Assembly: GCF_036013975.1 (NCBI RefSeq)
Contig: NZ_CP107904.1
Location: 558,001-622,000, forward strand
Length of the DNA: 64,000 nt
From: Kitasatospora sp. NBC_00458
Lineage (GTDB): Bacteria > Actinomycetota > Actinomycetes > Streptomycetales > Streptomycetaceae
Direction of reading: 5' to 3'
Positions 24,699 through 34,044 of this stretch are shown in pieces. How positions within the stretch are numbered: position 1 is the first letter of the stretch; each line of letters begins with the position of its first letter. The notes under the pieces are model-generated. The model saw nothing but the letters and a program-made list of their open reading frames with translations, was not told where the DNA came from and searched no databases. The translations under genes and the position numbers were made by a program.

Positions 24699-25886
24699 TC
24701 AGTAGGACTTCGGGAGTCCGAGGGTGTGCTGGGCCACGTAGTTGAGCACCATCTCGCGGCTGACCGGGGCGACCCGGCCGACCCGGGTGGCGGCCAGCAG
24801 CGCACCGAGGCCGTACTCCTGGGTGAGGCCGTTGCCGCCGAGGGTCTGCACGGCCTGGTCGACCGTCCGGGCGGCCGCCTCGCCCGCCGCGTACTTGGCC
24901 ATGTTGGCGGCCTCGCCGGCGGCCTGGTCGTCTCCCCCGTCGTAGAGCAGACCGGCCTTCTGGGTCATCAGCCTGGCCAGCTCGATCTCCACCGCGCACT
25001 GCGCGAGCGGATGCGCCAGGCCCTGGTGGGCACCGATCGGGGTCGACCAGACCGTGCGGGTCTTCGCGTACTCGACCGCCTTGCCGAGCGCCTGGCGGGC
25101 CAGGCCGAGGGAGAAGGCGGCCGTCATGATCCGCTCGGGGTTGAGACCGGCGAAGAGCTGGAGCAGCCCCGCGCTCTCGTCCCCGACCAGGGCGTCGGCG
25201 GGCAGCCGCACGTCGTCCAGGAAGACCTGGAACTGCCGCTCGGGCGCGACCAGCTCCATCGGGATCGGCCGGAACGCGAAGCCGGGGGTCTCGCGCGGCA
25301 CGACGAACAGGGCGGGCCTGAGCTTGCCGGAGCGGGCGTCCTCGGTGCGGGCGACGAACAGGACGGCGTCGGAGTGGTCGATCCCGGAGACGAACACCTT
25401 GCGGCCGGTCAGCAGCCAGTCCCCGCCGTCGCGGCGTGCGACGGTGGAGATCCGGTGCGCGTTGGAGCCGGCGTCCGGCTCGGTGATGCCGAAGGCCATC
25501 CGGCGGCTGCCGTCGGCCAGCCCGGGCAGCCACCGGAGCTTCTGCTCCCCGGTGCCGTAGCGGGCGATCACGGTGCCGCAGATCGCCGGGGAGACGATCA
25601 GCAGCAGCAGGGGGCACCCGGCGGTCCCGAGTTCCTCCAGGACGATGGCGAGGTCGGTGATCCCGCCGCCGCCCCCGCCGTACTCGGCGGGCAGGTTGAC
25701 GCCGAGGTAACCGGCCTTGCCGGCGTCGGCCCAGAGCTCGTCGGCGGGTTCGCCGGCGCGGGCCTTGGCCAGGTAGTACGCGGAGCCGTAGCGGGCGCCG
25801 AGGTCGGCGACGGCGCGGCGCAGCGCCCGGCGTTCGGGGGTCTCGATGAGCGGGCTGCCGGGGGCGGTGGTGCGCGGTGCGGACAT
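24699..25886 (-). CDS. Acyl-CoA dehydrogenase
   Basis: 395 residues in the usual order: helical N-domain with LPAEYGGGGGGITD, middle beta-domain with FGITEPDAGSNAHRI (FAD/substrate loop), and C-domain with QTLGGNGLTQEYGL, close to the ACAD signature. It would introduce an alpha,beta double bond into an acyl-CoA using FAD and pass electrons to ETF. GGAAGG precedes the ATG. It lies 171 bp downstream of the biotin carboxylase gene; together with the carboxylase pair this resembles leucine/isovalerate or acyclic-terpene degradation modules. Confidence 0.9.
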   Translation of the reverse strand: MSAPRTTAPGSPLIETPERRALRRAVADLGARYGSAYYLAKARAGEPADELWADAGKAGYLGVNLPAEYGGGGGGITDLAIVLEELGTAGCPLLLLIVSPAICGTVIARYGTGEQKLRWLPGLADGSRRMAFGITEPDAGSNAHRISTVARRDGGDWLLTGRKVFVSGIDHSDAVLFVARTEDARSGKLRPALFVVPRETPGFAFRPIPMELVAPERQFQVFLDDVRLPADALVGDESAGLLQLFAGLNPERIMTAAFSLGLARQALGKAVEYAKTRTVWSTPIGAHQGLAHPLAQCAVEIELARLMTQKAGLLYDGGDDQAAGEAANMAKYAAGEAAARTVDQAVQTLGGNGLTQEYGLGALLAATRVGRVAPVSREMVLNYVAQHTLGLPKSY

Positions 25887-26057
25887 GGCCTGGTCCTTCC
25901 GGGCGGGGTCGGGGCGGCGGCTCGGGAAGCGGGGCGGCGGGGCTGGGGGGCGGCGGGGCCGGGCGCGGCGGTGCCGGGCCTTCGAACGTCGGGATCGGGG
26001 CCTCGGGCCCGGTGACCGATGACCGGTGGCGGGTGGCGGGTGGCCGGTGGCCGGTGC

Positions 26058-27980
26058 TCAGGTGGCGGGCTGCACGACGGCGAGCAGGGCGCCCAGTTCC
26101 ACCTGCTGGCCCGGGACGGCGCGGAGCTCGGCGAGCACGCCGTCGGCCGGTGCGGTGACGCGGTGCTCCATCTTCATCGCCTCCAGCCAGAGCAGCGGCT
26201 GCCCGGCCGTGACCGTGTCGCCGACGGCGGCGGCGGTCCGTACGACGGTGCCGGGCATCGGGGCGAGCAGCGCCCCCGGGTCCGTCTGCGCGGCGGGGTC
26301 GGGGAAGCGGTCCAGCGCGAGGAGCACGGTGGTGCCGGACGGGGTGTCGACGTACACGCGGTCGCCGTGGCGGGTGACGTCGAAGGTGCGGCGGACCGCG
26401 CCGGTGAGCAGCGTGACCCGCTCCGGCGAGGAGTCCAGCAGGACCGTGTCCGGGTGGCCCTCCGCCCGCAGGCCGTCGCGGGTGAACCGGTAGCGGACCT
26501 CCGACTCGGCGCCGTCGGACGTCCGGTAGCGCTTCACCTGCGGCTGGGAGGGGAGGTTGCGCCACCCCGACGGCAGGGCCGCCCGGCGGCCCGCCGCGTC
26601 GGCGAGGGCGGCGGCGAGGGCGGCGGGCGCCGGGTCCGCGGCCTGCGGTGCGGCCAGTGCGGCCTCGTGCTCGGTGAGGAAGGCGGTGTGCAGCCGCCCC
26701 GCCAGGAACTCCGGGTGGCGGAGTGCGCGGACCAGCAACTCCCGGTTGGTGACGGGCCCGTGGATGCGGGCCCGGGTGAGCGCGTCCGCCAGCCGCCGGG
26801 CCGCGGCCGCCCGGGTCGGCCCCCAGGCGACCACCTTCGCCAGCATCGCGTCGTAGTGCGCGGTGATCTCGTCGCCGTCACCGGCACCGGAGTCGAGTCG
26901 CAGCCCGCGTCCGCCGAACTCGCTGTGCGGGACGGTGAGTTCGAACCGGTGGAGGGTTCCGGTCGACGGCCGCCAGGCATGGCCCGGGTCCTCGGCGTAG
27001 AGGCGGGCCTCGATCGCGCAGCCGACCGTCTCCGGGGCCGGTCCGGCCAGCCGCCCGCCCTCGGCGACGGTGAGCTGGAGAGCCACCAGGTCGAGGCCGG
27101 TGACGGCCTCGGTCACCGGGTGCTCCACCTGGAGGCGGGTGTTCATCTCCAGGAAGTGGAACCGGCCGTCCGGCGCGAGCAGGAACTCCGCCGTCCCCGC
27201 GCCGACGTACCCGGTCGCCCGGGCGGCGGCGACGGCGGCCTCGTGCAGGGCGGCGCGCACCTGCGGGTCCAGGCCTGGTGCGGGCGCCTCCTCGATGACC
27301 TTCTGGTGCCGCCGCTGCAGGGAGCAGTCCCGGTCGCCGACCGCCCACACCGTCCCGTGCGCGTCGGCGAGCAGCTGGACCTCGACGTGCCGGCCCTCGG
27401 GGAGGTAGCGCTCGCAGAACACCTCGTCCGAACCGAAGGCCTTCGCCGCCTCCGCACCGGCCGCGGCCAACTCCCCTTCCAGGTCGGCGAGTCGGCGCAC
27501 CACCCGCATGCCGCGGCCGCCGCCGCCCGCGGCCGCCTTCACCAGGAGCGGCAGGTCGGCCTCGGTCGGCTCGGCCAGGGCCTCCAGCACGGGCACACCG
27601 GCCTTCGCCACCAGCTCCTTGGCGGTCGTCTTGGAGCCCATCGCGGCGATGGCCTCCGGTCCCGGGCCGACCCAGACGAGGCCGGCCGCCAGCACGGCCC
27701 GCGCGAACCCGGCGTCCTCGGAGAGGAACCCGTAGCCGGGGTGGACGGCGTCGGCGCCGGTCGCGTGCGCCGCGGCGATCAGGAGGTCGCCGCGCAGGTA
27801 GGTGTCGGCGGGCGCCGCACCGGGCAGCCGGACCGCGGCGTCGGCCTCGCGGACGTACGGGGCTCCGGCGTCCGGGTCGGCGTACACGGCGGTGGTGGCG
27901 ATGCCCAGCTCCCGGCAGGTGCGCAGGATCCGGCGGGCGATCTCGCCGCGGTTGGCCACCAGCAGGTGGGTGATCAGCAC
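26058..27980 (-). CDS. Acyl-CoA carboxylase alpha subunit (biotin carboxylase-BCCP)
   Basis: 640 residues. The biotin carboxylase domain occupies ~1-450 (LLVANRGEIARRILRTC; ATP grasp KAAAGGGGRGMRVV; RDCSLQRRHQKVIEEAPAP; FLEMNTRLQVEHPVTE). The C-terminal biotinyl domain carries EAMKMEH with the biotinylated Lys at ~603. GTG at 27980 is chosen because it lies 11 bp after the beta-subunit stop with a GAGG upstream. It carboxylates biotin for the adjacent carboxyltransferase. The middle BT domain suggests the MCC/geranyl-CoA carboxylase type rather than a stand-alone AccC. Confidence 0.9.
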   Translation of the reverse strand: MLITHLLVANRGEIARRILRTCRELGIATTAVYADPDAGAPYVREADAAVRLPGAAPADTYLRGDLLIAAAHATGADAVHPGYGFLSEDAGFARAVLAAGLVWVGPGPEAIAAMGSKTTAKELVAKAGVPVLEALAEPTEADLPLLVKAAAGGGGRGMRVVRRLADLEGELAAAGAEAAKAFGSDEVFCERYLPEGRHVEVQLLADAHGTVWAVGDRDCSLQRRHQKVIEEAPAPGLDPQVRAALHEAAVAAARATGYVGAGTAEFLLAPDGRFHFLEMNTRLQVEHPVTEAVTGLDLVALQLTVAEGGRLAGPAPETVGCAIEARLYAEDPGHAWRPSTGTLHRFELTVPHSEFGGRGLRLDSGAGDGDEITAHYDAMLAKVVAWGPTRAAAARRLADALTRARIHGPVTNRELLVRALRHPEFLAGRLHTAFLTEHEAALAAPQAADPAPAALAAALADAAGRRAALPSGWRNLPSQPQVKRYRTSDGAESEVRYRFTRDGLRAEGHPDTVLLDSSPERVTLLTGAVRRTFDVTRHGDRVYVDTPSGTTVLLALDRFPDPAAQTDPGALLAPMPGTVVRTAAAVGDTVTAGQPLLWLEAMKMEHRVTAPADGVLAELRAVPGQQVELGALLAVVQPAT

Positions 27981-27991
27981 GTTGCCCCGCC

Positions 27992-29590
27992 TCACATTCG
28001 GAAGACGCCGTAGCCGGACGCGCCCTCGACCGGCGCGTTGTGGATCGCCGAGAGGCAGAGCCCGAGCACCGTACGGGTGTCGCGCGGGTCGATCACCCCG
28101 TCGTCGTAGAGCCGCCCGGAGAGGAATACCGGCAGCGACTCCGCCTCGATCTGCTGCTCCACCATCGCCCGGACCGCCGCGTCCGTGTCCTCGTCGTAGG
28201 GCTGCCCCTTGGCGGCGGCGGACTGCCGGGCGACGATCGACAGCACACCGGCCAGCTGCTGCGGCCCCATCACCGCGGACTTGGCGCTCGGCCAGGCGAA
28301 CAGGAACCGCGGCTCGTACGCCCGGCCGCACATCCCGTAGTGGCCGGCGCCGTAGGAGGCGCCCATCAGCACGGACAGGTGCGGCACCCGGGAGTTGGCG
28401 ACCGCGTTGATCATCATCGCGCCGTGCTTGATGATGCCGCCCTGCTCGTACGCCCGGCCGACCATGTAGCCGGTGGTGTTGTGCAGGAAGAGCAGCGGGA
28501 CCGCGCGCTGGTTGGCCAGCTGGATGAACTGCGCGGCCTTCTGGGACTCCTGGCTGAACAGCACGCCCTGCGCGTTGGCGAGGACGCCGACCGGGAATCC
28601 GTGCAGCCGGGCCCAGCCGGTGGCCAGGCTGGTGCCGTAGAGCGGCTTGAACTCGTCGAAGTCGGAGCCGTCGACGATCCTCGCGATCACCTCGCGCGGG
28701 TCGAAGGGCACCTTGAGGTCCCCGGGGACGACACCCAGCAGCTCCTCCTCGGCGTACCTCGGCGGCTCGGCCGCCGGGTCCGCGCCGGGGCCCGTCCGGC
28801 GGTGGTCGAGCCGGGCGACGATCCGGCGGGCCAGGCGCAGCGCGTCCGGCTCGTCCACCGCGAAGTGGTCGGCCAGTCCGGAGGTGCGGGCGTGCATCTC
28901 CGCGCCGCCGAGGGACTCGTCGTCCGCCTCCTCGCCGGTGGCCATCCTCACCAGCGGCGGGCCGCCCAGGAACACCTTGGCCCGTTCCTTCACCATCACG
29001 GTGTGGTCGGACATCCCGGGCACGTAGGCGCCGCCGGCCGTCGAGTTGCCGAACACCACGGCCACGGTGGGGATCCCGGCGGCGGACAGCCGGGTGAGGT
29101 CGCGGAAGAGGGCGCCGCCGGGGATGAAGATCTCCTTCTGGCTGGGCAGGTCGGCGCCGCCGGACTCGACCAGGTTGACCAGCGGGAGGCGGTTGGCGAG
29201 GGCGATCTCGTTGGCGCGCAGGGCCTTGCGCAGCGTCCAGGGGTTGGAGGCGCCGCCGCGCACGGTCGGGTCGTTGGCGGTGACCACGCACTCGACGCCC
29301 TCGACCACGCCGATCCCGGTGACCAGCGCGGCGCCGACCGGGTGGTCGCTGCCCCACGCGGCGAGCGGGGAGAGCTCCAGGAACGGCGAGTCCTGGTCGA
29401 CCAGCAGCTCGATCCGCTCGCGCGGCAGCAACTTGCCGCGCCCGCGGTGGCGTTCGACGTACTTGGGTCCGCCGCCGGCCAGCGCCTTGGCGTGTTCGGC
29501 GTCCAGGTCGGCGAGCTTGGCGACCATCGCGGCGCGGTGCTCCGCGAAGTCGGCGCCGCCCGGGTCGAGACGGGTGGGCAGGACGGTCAC
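27992..29590 (-). CDS. Acyl-CoA carboxylase beta subunit (MCC/GCC-like carboxyltransferase)
   Basis: 532 residues. The crotonase-fold carboxyltransferase motifs are present: GGASNPWTLRKALRANEIA, LVNLVESGGADLPSQ, FGNSTAGGAYVPGMSDH, FLHNTTGYMVGRAYEQGGII and MGASYGAGHYGMCGRAYEP. They match the methylcrotonyl/geranyl-CoA carboxylase beta group better than propionyl-CoA carboxylase. The GTG start overlaps the upstream AtuA-like stop as GTGA, which implies coupled translation. The substrate is probably a branched or isoprenoid enoyl-CoA. Confidence 0.88.
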   Translation of the reverse strand: MTVLPTRLDPGGADFAEHRAAMVAKLADLDAEHAKALAGGGPKYVERHRGRGKLLPRERIELLVDQDSPFLELSPLAAWGSDHPVGAALVTGIGVVEGVECVVTANDPTVRGGASNPWTLRKALRANEIALANRLPLVNLVESGGADLPSQKEIFIPGGALFRDLTRLSAAGIPTVAVVFGNSTAGGAYVPGMSDHTVMVKERAKVFLGGPPLVRMATGEEADDESLGGAEMHARTSGLADHFAVDEPDALRLARRIVARLDHRRTGPGADPAAEPPRYAEEELLGVVPGDLKVPFDPREVIARIVDGSDFDEFKPLYGTSLATGWARLHGFPVGVLANAQGVLFSQESQKAAQFIQLANQRAVPLLFLHNTTGYMVGRAYEQGGIIKHGAMMINAVANSRVPHLSVLMGASYGAGHYGMCGRAYEPRFLFAWPSAKSAVMGPQQLAGVLSIVARQSAAAKGQPYDEDTDAAVRAMVEQQIEAESLPVFLSGRLYDDGVIDPRDTRTVLGLCLSAIHNAPVEGASGYGVFRM

Positions 29591-31446
29591 AGCAGTGCCT
29601 CCGGGATGTCGAGGTGGCGCGAGCGCAGCCACTCCCCCAGCGCCTTCGCCTGCGGATCGAAGCGGTGCTGGGCCGCCACGCCCTCGCCGAGCAGGCCGGC
29701 GATGGTGAAGTTGAGCGCGCGGAGGTTCGGCAGCAGATGCCTGGTGACGACCGACTCGGCTGTCTCGGGGAGGAGTTCGCGCAGCAGGTCGACCGTGAGG
29801 GTGTGCGCGAGCCAGCGCCAGCCGGGCTCGTCGCGGGCCCAGACGCCGAGGTTGGCGTCGCCGCCCTTGTCGCCGCTCCGGGCGCCCGCCACCAGGCCGA
29901 GCGGCGCCCTGCGGGTGGGACCGCCGGGGAGCGGCTCCGGGAGCGCGGGACCCGGCCCTCCGCCCGGACCGGACGCCGCGGCGGGCGGTGCGGAGGCGGG
30001 CGGCGCGGAGGCGGGCCGCTCCTCGGCGGGCAGCGGCGCACCGGGCGGACGGGCACCAGGCGGCGCCGTGGCGGACGGCGCCGTGGCGGACGCGGCCGTG
30101 GCCGACGGGGCCGTGGACGTGACGGCCACTCGGCGGCCGTCCGGCAGGACGGCGGTGTGCTCGACCGCCCCCGCCGCCACGGACACGGCCGTGAAAACCC
30201 CGTACGGCGCTCCCGGCCCGGGCAGCGCGGCCAGGTGGAAGCCCGGGTAGCCGGCCAGCGCCAGCTCCACCGCCGCCCTGCCGAGGTCCCGGCCGACCCG
30301 GCGGGCGTCCTGGTCCCGGGCGGTGAGCCGGAGCAGCGCCGAGGCGGTCTCCTCGGTCGCCGCGTCCGGGTGGTCGGTGCGGGCCAGGGTCCAACGCAGC
30401 TCGGCCGGACGGTCCGCGGGCGGCAGCGCGTCCTCCAACTGCCGCCGCGTCAGGGCCGCCTTGGCCTCGACGTCCAGCCCGGTGAGGACGAAGACCACCT
30501 CGTTGCGGAACCCGCCCAGCCGGTTGAGCCCGACCTTGAGCGTGGGCGGCGGGGCCTCGCCGCGCACCCCGTCGATCCGGACCCTGTCCGCCCCCTGCCG
30601 GGTGAGCCGGACGGTGTCCAGGCGGGCCGTCACGTCCGGCCCCGGGTAGCGCGATCCGGCCGTCTCGTAGAGGAGCTGGGCGGTGACGGTGCCCACGGTG
30701 ACGGCGCCTCCCGTCCCCGGGTGCTTGGTGATGACGCTGGATCCGTCGGCGTGCAGCTCGGCGATCGGGAATCCGGGCCGGGTGACGTCGTGCTCGCGGA
30801 AGAACGCGTAGTTGCCGCCGGTGGCCTGCGCCCCGCACTCCAGCACGTGACCGGCCACGACGGCGCCCGCGAGCGCGTCCAAGTCGCCCGCGCCCCAGCC
30901 GAAGTGGGCCGCCGCCGGGCCGACGACCAGTGCGGCGTCGGTGATCCGGCCGGTGACCACCACGTCGGCACCGGCCGTCAGGCACTCCGCGACGCCGAAC
31001 CCGCCGAGGTAGGCGTTGGCGGCCAGCAGCCCCTCCGGGAGGCCGAGTTCGGCGCGGCGCGCCAGCAGGTCGTCCCCCTCGACGTGCGCGACGGCCGGGT
31101 CAAGCCCCTGCTGTTTCGCCAACTCCCTGATCGCGTCGGCCAGTCGGGCCGGATTGAGGCCACCCGCGTTGGTCACGATCCTCACCCCGCGCTCCAGTGC
31201 GAGACCGAGGCACTCCTCCATCTGCCGAAGGAAGGTCCTGGCGTAGCCGAGCGAGGGGTCCTTGAGCCGATCGCGGGCCAGGATCAGCATGGTCAGCTCG
31301 GCCAGGTAGTCCCCGGTGAGCACGTCCAGCGGCCCGTCGGCGAGCATCTCCCGCACGGCCGAGAAGCGGTCCCCGTAGAACCCCGACGCGTTGCCTATCC
31401 GCAGCACCGGACGCTCCGCCGGCCCCGATTCCACCCTCGACTCCAC
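29587..31446 (-). CDS. AtuA-like (DUF1446) protein
   Basis: 619 residues. The DUF1446/AtuA domain covers ~15-400 (RIGNASGFYGDRFSAVREML, TNAGGLNPARLADAIREL, VVTGRITDAALVVGP, ECGAQATGGNY). A low-complexity Pro/Ala/Ser linker is followed by an AtuA-like C-terminal ferredoxin-fold domain (ARSGDKGGDANLGVWARDE). AtuA is required for citronellol/geraniol growth in Pseudomonas but its reaction is unproven. GTG at 31446 has GGGAGG 7 nt upstream. First gene of the cluster; its stop overlaps the carboxyltransferase start. Confidence 0.85.
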   Translation of the reverse strand: MESRVESGPAERPVLRIGNASGFYGDRFSAVREMLADGPLDVLTGDYLAELTMLILARDRLKDPSLGYARTFLRQMEECLGLALERGVRIVTNAGGLNPARLADAIRELAKQQGLDPAVAHVEGDDLLARRAELGLPEGLLAANAYLGGFGVAECLTAGADVVVTGRITDAALVVGPAAAHFGWGAGDLDALAGAVVAGHVLECGAQATGGNYAFFREHDVTRPGFPIAELHADGSSVITKHPGTGGAVTVGTVTAQLLYETAGSRYPGPDVTARLDTVRLTRQGADRVRIDGVRGEAPPPTLKVGLNRLGGFRNEVVFVLTGLDVEAKAALTRRQLEDALPPADRPAELRWTLARTDHPDAATEETASALLRLTARDQDARRVGRDLGRAAVELALAGYPGFHLAALPGPGAPYGVFTAVSVAAGAVEHTAVLPDGRRVAVTSTAPSATAASATAPSATAPPGARPPGAPLPAEERPASAPPASAPPAAASGPGGGPGPALPEPLPGGPTRRAPLGLVAGARSGDKGGDANLGVWARDEPGWRWLAHTLTVDLLRELLPETAESVVTRHLLPNLRALNFTIAGLLGEGVAAQHRFDPQAKALGEWLRSRHLDIPEALL

Positions 31447-31515
31447 GCGCGCGCCTCCCGACCGGTGGGCCCGATGTTCGCCGTCGGTGAGCAGGTTGGC
31501 ACCGTGGGACAGAAA

Positions 31516-31573
31516 AAGCAATCACGCCTGCTTGTTTTCACCGCCTTCGATCCGCCTTCGATCCGCCTTCACT
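31516..31573. promoter_or_regulatory. Operator-like dyad and 11-bp repeats upstream of acyl-CoA cluster
   Basis: AAGCA and TGCTT flank 8 nt (31516-31533) within an A/T-rich tract. Next to it, three 11-bp units ccgccttcgat (third copy 9/11) run from 31541 to 31573. The location, 70-127 bp before the AtuA-like start, suits a regulator binding site. Confidence 0.4.
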
Positions 31574-31903
31574 CCCCCATGGGCCGACCGGCGCCGGGTG
31601 TCCGTTCGCAGGTGACGTGGCGGATGCACCGCCGGCCTCGACGCCCTGGACCGCTACGGCTCCACTCCGTCCGCTCCGCCTCGGGGGGCTGCGCCCGCCG
31701 CGTGACCCGAACGCCCCGAGCTCGACGACCTCGACGAGGACGACGAGGAGTGGACGGCACCGGAAGCCGGACGGCCCCGGCGCCGTCCCGCCGGGGTCCT
31801 CCGGGCGGTCCGGCGCCGGAGGGTGGCGCCTCCACCCCCTGGAGCCGCCGCTCGGACCGGGCGGCATCCGGGCCGGTGGCGATCACGCGGTCCGTGTCGC
31901 GCG
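31574..31903. other. Intergenic region without a supported gene
   Basis: Open frames exist on both strands but with repetitive Arg/Pro/Ser composition and no start signals. A short acidic stretch on the plus strand around 31715-31760 (ELDDLDEDDEEW) has coding-like composition and could be a decayed remnant. Confidence 0.3.
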
Positions 31904-32680
31904 TCAGCCGGTGGATCCCGGCACCACCAGACCCGATTCGTAGGCGATCACCACCGCGTGGGTCCGGTTCTGCGCACCGAGCTTCGTCAGCACGTTCCCG
32001 ACGTGCGTCTTCACCGTCTCCAGGCCCACCATGAGCGACTGCGCGATCTCCGGGTTGGACAGGCCGGTGGCCACCAGCCGCAGCACCTCCTCCTCCCGCT
32101 CCGTCAGCGCCGCGCTCGGCAGCGCCTCGGCGGAGCCCATCGGACGGGCGGCGACCATCCGGCGCAGGGCGGCCGGGAAGAGGATCGCCTCCCCGGCCGC
32201 CACCACGCGCACCGCCTCGGCGATCTGCCGGACCGGAAGCCGCTTGAGCACGAACCCGCTGGCCCCCGCGCTGAGCGCCGCCGTGACGTACCCGTCGTTC
32301 TCGAAGGTGGTGATCACCACGACCTTCGGCGGTCCGGCCGTCTCGGCCGGCTCGGCAAGGAGCCGACGGGTGGCCTCGATCCCGTTGCACCTCGGCATCC
32401 GCACATCCATCAGGACCACGTCCGGCCGCAGTCGCCGCGCCTGCTCGACGGCCTCGACGCCGTCGGCAGCCTCTCCGACCACCGCGATCCCCGGCTGCGC
32501 CGCGAGCAGGGTGCGCAGACCACTACGGGTCACCTCGTCGTCGTCCGCGATCAGGAGGGTGACGGGGGCGTGGTCGGGGCCCGCGACGGGGGCACGGTCA
32601 GGGCTGGTGGCGGCGGGGCGGGAGCCCGCGCCCGTCACCGCGGCCGTCACCGCGGCCGAGCTCGCGTCGGAGCCGGTCAC
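31904..32680 (-). CDS. NarL/FixJ-type response regulator
   Basis: 258 residues. An Ala-rich ~38-residue N-terminal extension precedes the receiver domain (LLIADDDEVTRSGLRTLL; phospho-acceptor Asp92 in LMDVRMP; Lys in GFVLKRLP). The LuxR HTH is ALTEREEEVLRLVATGLSNP, then VGLETVKTHVGNVLTKLG. The GTG at 32680 overlaps the histidine-kinase stop as GTGA, which supports the long form; internal starts nearer the receiver are possible. Partner of the adjacent kinase; targets unknown, although a divergent DUF4190 gene lies next to the kinase promoter. Confidence 0.9.
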   Translation of the reverse strand: MTGSDASSAAVTAAVTGAGSRPAATSPDRAPVAGPDHAPVTLLIADDDEVTRSGLRTLLAAQPGIAVVGEAADGVEAVEQARRLRPDVVLMDVRMPRCNGIEATRRLLAEPAETAGPPKVVVITTFENDGYVTAALSAGASGFVLKRLPVRQIAEAVRVVAAGEAILFPAALRRMVAARPMGSAEALPSAALTEREEEVLRLVATGLSNPEIAQSLMVGLETVKTHVGNVLTKLGAQNRTHAVVIAYESGLVVPGSTG

Positions 32681-33906
32681 GCCGGGCCCCGCAGCGGCAG
32701 CCGGACCGCCAGCCGCCAGTGCCGCGGCCCGTCCGGACCGACCTCGATCTCACCGTGCAGCAGGCGCACGCGCTCGGCGAGTCCGGGCAGGCCGTGCCCG
32801 GACGTCCGGAAGACACCCGCGCCCGTGGGCACGTCGGCGCCCGCCCCGTTGACCACACCGAGTTCGAGGCAGTCCGGCGCCACCGCCACCCGGACGCCGA
32901 TCGGACCGCCCGCCCCGTGCCGCAGCGCGTTCGTCAGCCCTTCCTGAAGGATCCGGTACGCGGCCCGGGAGAGCGTCCCCTGCACCTGCGCCGGATCGCC
33001 GGACAGCTCCACTTCGAGGACCGCGCCCGCGTGCCGCAACCGGTCGAGCAGCTCGGGCAGATCGGCCAGGGTCCGGGTCGGCGCCGTCTCCGCCTTCTCC
33101 TCGCGCAGTACGCCCAGGACGTAGTCCAGATCCTCCAGCGCGGCCCTGGACGACTCCTCGATGTTCCGCAGCGCGGCCCGCGCCGCCCCCGGGTCGGCGG
33201 AGAGCACCTCGCCCGCGACCGCCGCCTGGATCGTGGTCGCGGTCAGCGTGTGCCCGATCGAGTCGTGCAACTCGTGGGCCAGCCTGTTGCGTTCGGCCAG
33301 GCGCTGCTCCCGCTCGGCCAGCAGCGCGAGCCGCTCGGCCGACGAAGGCCCCAGGAGCCCGGGCGCCAGCCGCCGCAGCACGCCCGTCACCAGCACGCAC
33401 ACGACCGCCGCGAGCAGCAGGCAGCAGAACGCCGCCACCCAGCTCTGCCATCCGCCGTCGGACCGCAGCGACCGGCCGAACAGGCTCAGCGCGGCGTCGG
33501 CACCGAGCCAGTCCCCGGGGAGGGCGATCCCCATGAGGAGCAGCACGCCGCTCGTCAGCGCCCCCGCCCACCCCAGTGCCACGTGCAGCACCAGCCAGAG
33601 GGGGGTCCGCCAGCGGTCGGCGCCGGACGGCACGGCGGCGGGGGTCGGCAACGGCACCCTCAGGAGCGGGCGGGCGAACGCGATCAGCGCCCGCCGCACG
33701 GAACGGGCGAGACCGACCGAGCCGATCAGCGCCGCCCAGGCCAGGAGGACCAGGGCGGCCTGCACCCCGAAGGGAGCGGACGGCCGCGCCAGTGTCGGCA
33801 GCAGGGCGAAAGGCAGCAGCGGGAGGCTCGCCAACGCGCCGCAATAGGCGAACAGCATGCCCGAATACGTGGAGCCGCGCAGCAGCGGCCGGAGTCCTCT
33901 GATCAT
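32677..33906 (-). CDS. Sensor histidine kinase, NarL-partner (HisKA_3) type
   Basis: 409 residues. Four to five hydrophobic segments (residues ~15-75 and ~102-180) without a large extracellular domain point to a membrane-embedded sensor. The dimerisation/phosphorylation helix is ERNRLAHELHDSIGHTLTA, with likely phospho-His214. The ATPase has RILQEGLTNALRHG (N-box) and SGHGLPGLAERVRLL (G-box). It is co-transcribed with the response regulator through a 4-bp overlap. The signal is unknown; this architecture often responds to cell-envelope stress. Confidence 0.9.
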   Translation of the reverse strand: MIRGLRPLLRGSTYSGMLFAYCGALASLPLLPFALLPTLARPSAPFGVQAALVLLAWAALIGSVGLARSVRRALIAFARPLLRVPLPTPAAVPSGADRWRTPLWLVLHVALGWAGALTSGVLLLMGIALPGDWLGADAALSLFGRSLRSDGGWQSWVAAFCCLLLAAVVCVLVTGVLRRLAPGLLGPSSAERLALLAEREQRLAERNRLAHELHDSIGHTLTATTIQAAVAGEVLSADPGAARAALRNIEESSRAALEDLDYVLGVLREEKAETAPTRTLADLPELLDRLRHAGAVLEVELSGDPAQVQGTLSRAAYRILQEGLTNALRHGAGGPIGVRVAVAPDCLELGVVNGAGADVPTGAGVFRTSGHGLPGLAERVRLLHGEIEVGPDGPRHWRLAVRLPLRGPA

Positions 33907-34044
33907 GGTCGGCCCAGTATGACCGGGCAGGTCACCGGCAACCTCCCCCGATCGGGGGAGCACCGTCTCCCGCCTTTCCGCGATGCGCGTGCGCGGCCCC
34001 GGGAGCCAGGATCGTGCCCTCGACAGTCGACCGGAGGACCTTCG

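Noticed and set aside
25709..25720. Apparent TTA in the acyl-CoA dehydrogenase gene
   Set aside because: On the coding strand the letters fall across GGT-TAC codons, so no TTA codon is read.
31538..31943. Possible small genes on either strand between the response regulator and AtuA-like gene
   Set aside because: No ribosome-binding sites, low-complexity translations and overlap with repeats. Only a short acidic stretch looks coding-like, too little to call a gene.
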